A DNA stretch of 64,000 bases. Origin: UMGS1696 sp964430105 (GTDB lineage: Bacteria > Bacillota > Clostridia > Oscillospirales > CAG-272). Under the pieces are notes generated by a model. It saw only the letters and a program-made list of their open reading frames with translations. It was not told the DNA's origin and did not search any database. Of the stretch, positions 60,232 through 64,000 are shown piece after piece (positions within the stretch are counted from its first letter, which is position 1; the number at the start of each line of letters is the position of its first letter). Where the stretch lies: the NCBI GenBank assembly GCA_964430105.1, contig CAYSEF010000004.1, forward strand, positions 1 through 64,000. The letters are read 5' to 3'. A program made the position numbers and the translations under genes.

Positions 60232-61512
60232 TTGAAGAAATCGAAAATGATACTTCTAATGGCAATGATGCTTATGCTAACGTCATGTGTAGCACTGCGC
60301 GAATCTGCTGATACTTTACAGAATAACACTGCTGACAAAACGGAAACCGATATGCCTCATGGAAATTACGCAAAGGCTTCCGAATTCGAGAGAAAAACAT
60401 CCGATAAGGCTGTGGTTGACGAAACAATGTCGCCCATCGAGTCGGTAGAGCTGAGCGATCCGTATGCAGGAGTGGAAATATCGTTTCTTGCAACAGGAGA
60501 TAACCTTATTCATCCGAATATTTACACCGATGCCTATTACAGAAGAACGGATGAAAAAGAGTACGATTTTCTTCCGATGTACGAAAATGTCGCAGATGCT
60601 GTCAGAGAAGCCGATATAGCTTTTATCAATCAAGAAACTGTTATGGCGGGTGAGGGCTACTACAATTCCGGCTATCCATGCTTCAACTCACCACAACAGC
60701 TTGGAGTGGACCTTGTTGAGCTTGGCTTTGATGTCATAGGAATGGCAAATAATCATATGCTCGATATGGGCGTGAAGGGCTTGTCGCAAACAATGGATTT
60801 TTGGGATCAACAGCCTGTAACTACTATCGGTGCATATCGTGATGAGGAGGATGCCAAAAATATTCGTGTTATCGAAGAAGAAGGCGTGAAAATAGCGCTT
60901 CTGTCATATACCTATGGCACGAATGGTATTGTTAAGCCTGCCTCATCACCTATAGTTATTCCGTATATTGATGATTCGCTGATAGTTTCCGACCTTGCTG
61001 TGGCAGAGGAAATTGCGGATTTTACTATAGTTTCGATTCACTGGGGTATAGAGAATACACAAACTCCCAGTGATGAACAGTATCGCCTTGCAAAGCTTAT
61101 AGCTGATAATGGCGCTGATATTATCCTTGGACATCACTCACACACCATACAGCCGATAGAATGGGTAACTGCTGAGGATGGACGTGAGGTTCTTTGCATA
61201 TACTCTCTCGGAAACCTTGTGTCTGGAATGGCGGCTCCTGTCAATCAGGTGGGTGGATTTTTGACCTTCGATATTGAGAGTGATGGCGAGGGTGGATTGA
61301 AAGTGGAGGATGTGCTGTTTACACCTACTGTATTTTATTATGGTATGGATTGGTATTCTACAAAGCTCTACTATCTCAAGGACTATACGTCAGATATAGC
61401 TTCTACACATGGCGTTCAGATATCCGGTTATACTCTGACTCCCGAAAAAGCAAAGGAATTTGTGACGGGCACGATTTCAGCGGAATTTCTTCCGGAATAT
61501 TTGAAACCTTAA
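60232..61512 (+). CDS. CapA-family lipoprotein (PgsA/YwtB-like)
   Basis: The 426-aa protein begins at TTG (60232) after GGTGGTGAT, with a short lipoprotein signal (KKSKMILLMAMMLMLTSC, Cys about residue 19). Its CapA metallophosphatase-like domain shows FLATGDNLIHPNIY (about residues 84-97), FINQETVMAG, GFDVIGMANNHMLDMG, VSIHWGIE and GADIILGHHSHTIQP. Relatives take part in poly-gamma-glutamate export; most single members have unknown function. No capB/capC genes are near, so PGA synthesis is unlikely. Confidence 0.88.
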   Translation: MKKSKMILLMAMMLMLTSCVALRESADTLQNNTADKTETDMPHGNYAKASEFERKTSDKAVVDETMSPIESVELSDPYAGVEISFLATGDNLIHPNIYTDAYYRRTDEKEYDFLPMYENVADAVREADIAFINQETVMAGEGYYNSGYPCFNSPQQLGVDLVELGFDVIGMANNHMLDMGVKGLSQTMDFWDQQPVTTIGAYRDEEDAKNIRVIEEEGVKIALLSYTYGTNGIVKPASSPIVIPYIDDSLIVSDLAVAEEIADFTIVSIHWGIENTQTPSDEQYRLAKLIADNGADIILGHHSHTIQPIEWVTAEDGREVLCIYSLGNLVSGMAAPVNQVGGFLTFDIESDGEGGLKVEDVLFTPTVFYYGMDWYSTKLYYLKDYTSDIASTHGVQISGYTLTPEKAKEFVTGTISAEFLPEYLKP

Positions 61513-61599
61513 ACTTAAAACAGAAAAGTAAAATGGTGATATGGCTAAGCATCACCTATGCAATAAATTAAACAGACGAAATTAACGAAAGGACCGATC

Positions 61600-61980
61600 A
61601 TGGCTAAATATCGTAAAAATAAGATAGATGGTGCATTCGTTGAAGAATGTGCACAGATCATTCGCGAGGTAAAAGACCCTCGTGTTTCAAGCGTAATGCT
61701 TACTGTAATGAACGCTGATGTTTCAGCAGATTTGAAATTTGCAAAAATCTACTATTCCGTTTTCGGAGAATGTGATGAAAAAGAGCTTGCAAGAGGCTTG
61801 AGATCAGCGGCACCGTTTGTACGTTCACAGCTTGCACAAAGACTTAATATGCGCATTACTCCTGAGCTTACATTCATTCGTGATGATGGCGTTGAACATG
61901 GAGCTAAGATATCTGCTATTCTTAAAACAATCGAATCCGATTTGACCGATGAAAGCGACGAGGAGGATGACGATGAATAA
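61600..61980 (+). CDS. rbfA: Ribosome-binding factor A
   Basis: The 126-aa protein has the KH-like RbfA fold signature: KDPRVSSVMLTVMNADVSAD (split: DPRVSSVMLTV), AKIYYSV, RSAAPFVRSQLAQRLNMR and TPELTFIRDDGVEHG. It helps mature the 16S 5' end on the 30S subunit. It ends in an acidic tail (DESDEEDDDE). It overlaps nrnA by eight bases, and truB follows, an arrangement common in Firmicutes. Confidence 0.95.
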   Translation: MAKYRKNKIDGAFVEECAQIIREVKDPRVSSVMLTVMNADVSADLKFAKIYYSVFGECDEKELARGLRSAAPFVRSQLAQRLNMRITPELTFIRDDGVEHGAKISAILKTIESDLTDESDEEDDDE

Positions 61981-63082
61981 CGAGCAAAATATCGAAGCCA
62001 CAGAAGCTGTTGAATGTTCGGAAGTTGAGTGCCGTGCAGTCGAATATTCGACAACTGATATAGCATCTGTCGCAAAACGTATCTGCGAGGCTGATAACAC
62101 TCTCATTCTGACTCATGTGAATCCTGACGGCGACTGCATTGGCTCAGCTTTTGCGTTAAGAGAGCTTATAAAAGCTATGGGTAAGTCTGCGAAGGTAATA
62201 AATCCCAGCGTTTTGCCGAAAAGACTTCGTTTCCTTTGCGGAGATCAGCTTTCGGATGACTGCGATACTCTTGCACTTGCCGAAGGTGAGCTTGATTCGT
62301 TTGATCTTATCCTTTCGATTGACGTAGCATCTCCTATGCAGCTTGGTGATAACGAATACCTTATTCCTAAGATAGCCCTCATGATAGACCACCACGGAAT
62401 GGGTGAACCGTTTGCAGAGAATTATATAGATCCTGTGGCTTCTGCTGCAGGAGAAATCGTTTATTCCCTGTATAAAGAGCTGAAAAATATGGGAAAGCTC
62501 GAGAAGTGTCCTGAAGCTGCCAGAAGAATGTACGCTGCGATAGTTTCAGATACGGGAAGCTTTAAGTTCTCGAATACAACACCGACAACTCATATTATCG
62601 CTTCTGAACTGCTTGATGAGATAAATACGGCTGACGATGGCGGAATGGATACAGCTGACGTTTGCCGTTCACTTTTCGGCCAGCGTACATTGAAGGAATT
62701 GACTGCACAGATGCTTGCTATACAGAATCTGCGTTTCTATGAAGAAGGCTCACTCGGTGCAGTTATTTTCACTCAACAGATGCTTGCGGATGCGGGACTT
62801 ACTGAGGATGAAATAGGCAATGTTGTAGATACTCCCAGAGGAGTGGAGGGTGTGCTTGTCGGTATATCTTTAAGACAGCTTGCTTCTGACCCGACTCAGT
62901 ATAAAGTATCATCAAGAGCTAACGCTGAAATCGATTGCTCGGCTGTATGTGCGTCTTTCGGTGGTGGTGGACACATTCGTGCTGCCGGATGTACAATCAC
63001 TGCAGAAACTCCTGACGAAGCACTGAATATGATGGCAGAAGCATTCGGTGAAGCAGTAAGACAATATAAACAAAGGGTATAA
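61973..63082 (+). CDS. nrnA: DHH-DHHA1 phosphoesterase, NrnA type
   Basis: The 369-aa protein has HVNPDGDCIGSAFALR (about residues 44-59), the MIDHHGMG motif (about 140-147), and a C-terminal DHHA1 domain with FGGGGHIRAAGC (about 330-341). NrnA degrades short oligoribonucleotides and pAp, and some relatives act on cyclic dinucleotides. ATG at 61973 overlaps the rbfA end and has GAGGAGGA upstream within rbfA; the frame's earlier ATG (61949) has no RBS. The N-terminal 25 residues are acidic and unusual for the family. Confidence 0.93.
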   Translation: MNNEQNIEATEAVECSEVECRAVEYSTTDIASVAKRICEADNTLILTHVNPDGDCIGSAFALRELIKAMGKSAKVINPSVLPKRLRFLCGDQLSDDCDTLALAEGELDSFDLILSIDVASPMQLGDNEYLIPKIALMIDHHGMGEPFAENYIDPVASAAGEIVYSLYKELKNMGKLEKCPEAARRMYAAIVSDTGSFKFSNTTPTTHIIASELLDEINTADDGGMDTADVCRSLFGQRTLKELTAQMLAIQNLRFYEEGSLGAVIFTQQMLADAGLTEDEIGNVVDTPRGVEGVLVGISLRQLASDPTQYKVSSRANAEIDCSAVCASFGGGGHIRAAGCTITAETPDEALNMMAEAFGEAVRQYKQRV

Positions 63083-63084
63083 TT

Positions 63085-64000
63085 ATGGCAAAAAATAAAC
63101 CCGATACAGTTTCGGGCGTTCTTATAATTAACAAACACGCCGGAGTTACATCACATCGTATTATCTCCGCTTGTCGAAAGCTTTACGACACAAGTAAGGT
63201 TGGTCATACAGGCACTCTCGATCCTATGGCGACGGGAGTTCTGCCTGTGCTGATCGGACGTGCTGCAAAAGCGTCTGATTATCTTATGATGCACGATAAG
63301 GAATATGTCTGTGAAATGAAGCTCGGGCTTACCACAGATACAGAGGATATAACGGGCGAAGTGCTTACAGAATCAAGCGATATTCCCGATGAAGAAACAG
63401 TTCTTGCGGCTTGTCGTTCGTTTGTAGGAAAGATTTCACAGATCCCACCTATGTATTCTGCAATTAAGATAGGCGGACGTAAGCTTGTCGATATTGCGAG
63501 AGAGGGCGGAGAGGTCGAGAGAAAGCCTCGAGAAGTCGAGATATATGAGCTTGAGCCTGAGAAAATATCAGAGGATACTTACAAAATGCGTGTGGCTTGC
63601 TCAAAGGGTACATATATCCGTACACTTTGCTCCGATATTGGTAAAAAACTCGGATGCGGTGCTGTAATGTCATCTCTCGTGCGTACAAAAACAGGTCAGT
63701 TCACTCTTGATGATTCCGTAACAGTGGAACAGCTTGATAATATGACATTTGAAGAAAGACTAAAGCTTCCAAAGCCGGTTGAATCACTGTTTGAGGAGCT
63801 TCCTTCTGTGATTCTTCCCGATTATTATGCTAAGCTCCTTCGTGGCGGATGCGATCTTTATCAGAAAAAGCTCAAATGCTCCTTTGATGACGGAACACTT
63901 GTGAAAATATATCATAGAGGTGAGTTTATTGCTCTCGGACGTGCTTATACAGTGAACGATGTTCCGGTGATAAGACAGGAAAAGCTCTTTGTGATAGAAC
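63085..64000 (+). CDS. truB: tRNA pseudouridine(55) synthase TruB (end outside window)
   Basis: The frame is open from ATG 63085 to the window end (305 codons seen). It has KHAGVTSHRI, the catalytic GHTGTLDPMATGVLP (about residues 41-55, catalytic Asp in it), SKGTYIRTLCSDIG and a C-terminal PUA-like region. TruB makes pseudouridine 55 in the T-loop of tRNAs. It follows nrnA by two bases and is the third gene of the rbfA-nrnA-truB cluster; ribF often comes next in Firmicutes, but lies outside. Confidence 0.96.
   Translation, partial: MAKNKPDTVSGVLIINKHAGVTSHRIISACRKLYDTSKVGHTGTLDPMATGVLPVLIGRAAKASDYLMMHDKEYVCEMKLGLTTDTEDITGEVLTESSDIPDEETVLAACRSFVGKISQIPPMYSAIKIGGRKLVDIAREGGEVERKPREVEIYELEPEKISEDTYKMRVACSKGTYIRTLCSDIGKKLGCGAVMSSLVRTKTGQFTLDDSVTVEQLDNMTFEERLKLPKPVESLFEELPSVILPDYYAKLLRGGCDLYQKKLKCSFDDGTLVKIYHRGEFIALGRAYTVNDVPVIRQEKLFVIE

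Noticed and set aside
60232..61512. Poly-gamma-glutamate capsule locus
   Set aside because: Only the CapA-like protein is present; capB, capC and capD-like genes are absent next to it.

Overview
The window is chromosomal DNA of a low-GC Gram-positive bacterium, most likely a gut member of the class Clostridia (Oscillospirales/Ruminococcaceae-like). The evidence is strong GGAGG-type ribosome binding sites, TTGACA-17-TATAAT promoters, a T-box leader on ileS, a glycine riboswitch, a ylxM-ffh-rpsP-khpA cluster, HPr with both His15 and Ser46, a YhaO/YhaN pair, and many lipoprotein and M23/SLH-type surface proteins. The species cannot be fixed from the sequence alone. Both strands carry genes in short operons, and converging genes usually share one bidirectional terminator hairpin.

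Region 1 (1-10.7 kb): the 5' part of a UgpC/MsmK-type sugar ABC ATPase, tex, rsuA and a 41-aa membrane peptide (minus strand), tRNA-Gln, a membrane metallophosphoesterase, ylxM-ffh-rpsP-khpA (protein targeting and ribosome biogenesis), a PAP2 phosphatase, tRNA-Pro, a COG2426 membrane protein and a membrane-anchored parvulin foldase. Region 2 (10.7-21.3 kb): tRNA-Arg, a gene-poor 570-bp stretch with a possible decayed coding fragment, a UROD/MtaA-like protein, a DUF362 ferredoxin-like protein, a sugar-binding lipoprotein, a Gfo/Idh/MocA oxidoreductase, a YqeG phosphatase, an M24 peptidase, a permuted papain-like protein, and a glycine riboswitch with terminator in front of an alanine/glycine:cation symporter.

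Region 3 (21.3-32.3 kb): a three-gene overlapping lysis-like cassette (holin, M23 peptidase with SLH domain, membrane protein), a zinc-ribbon membrane protein, a CAT-like acyltransferase, trxB, nadE, mtnN, a DUF1680/GH127-type glycosidase, an alpha/beta hydrolase and an unrecognised secreted protein. Region 4 (32.3-44.1 kb): coaD-rsmD-uvrC, HPr, ileS with its T-box, then a five-gene operon: HAD phosphatase, PHP phosphatase, deoC, deoD and a Card1/Can2-like CARF-nuclease (DUF1887). No CRISPR array or cas gene is visible in the window. This orphan CARF effector inside a nucleoside-salvage operon is the most intriguing item here.

Region 5 (44.1-64 kb): a CYTH protein and a small partner, a 54-aa Cys/Gly/Asn-rich membrane peptide, an 800-aa lipoprotein that seems to fuse a propeller-like region to a solute-binding domain, pyroglutamyl peptidase, a heterodimeric ABC exporter with one degenerate ATP site, an M16C peptidase, pyrE, the YhaN/YhaO (SbcCD-like) pair, a CapA-family lipoprotein, and rbfA-nrnA-truB, the last cut by the window end.
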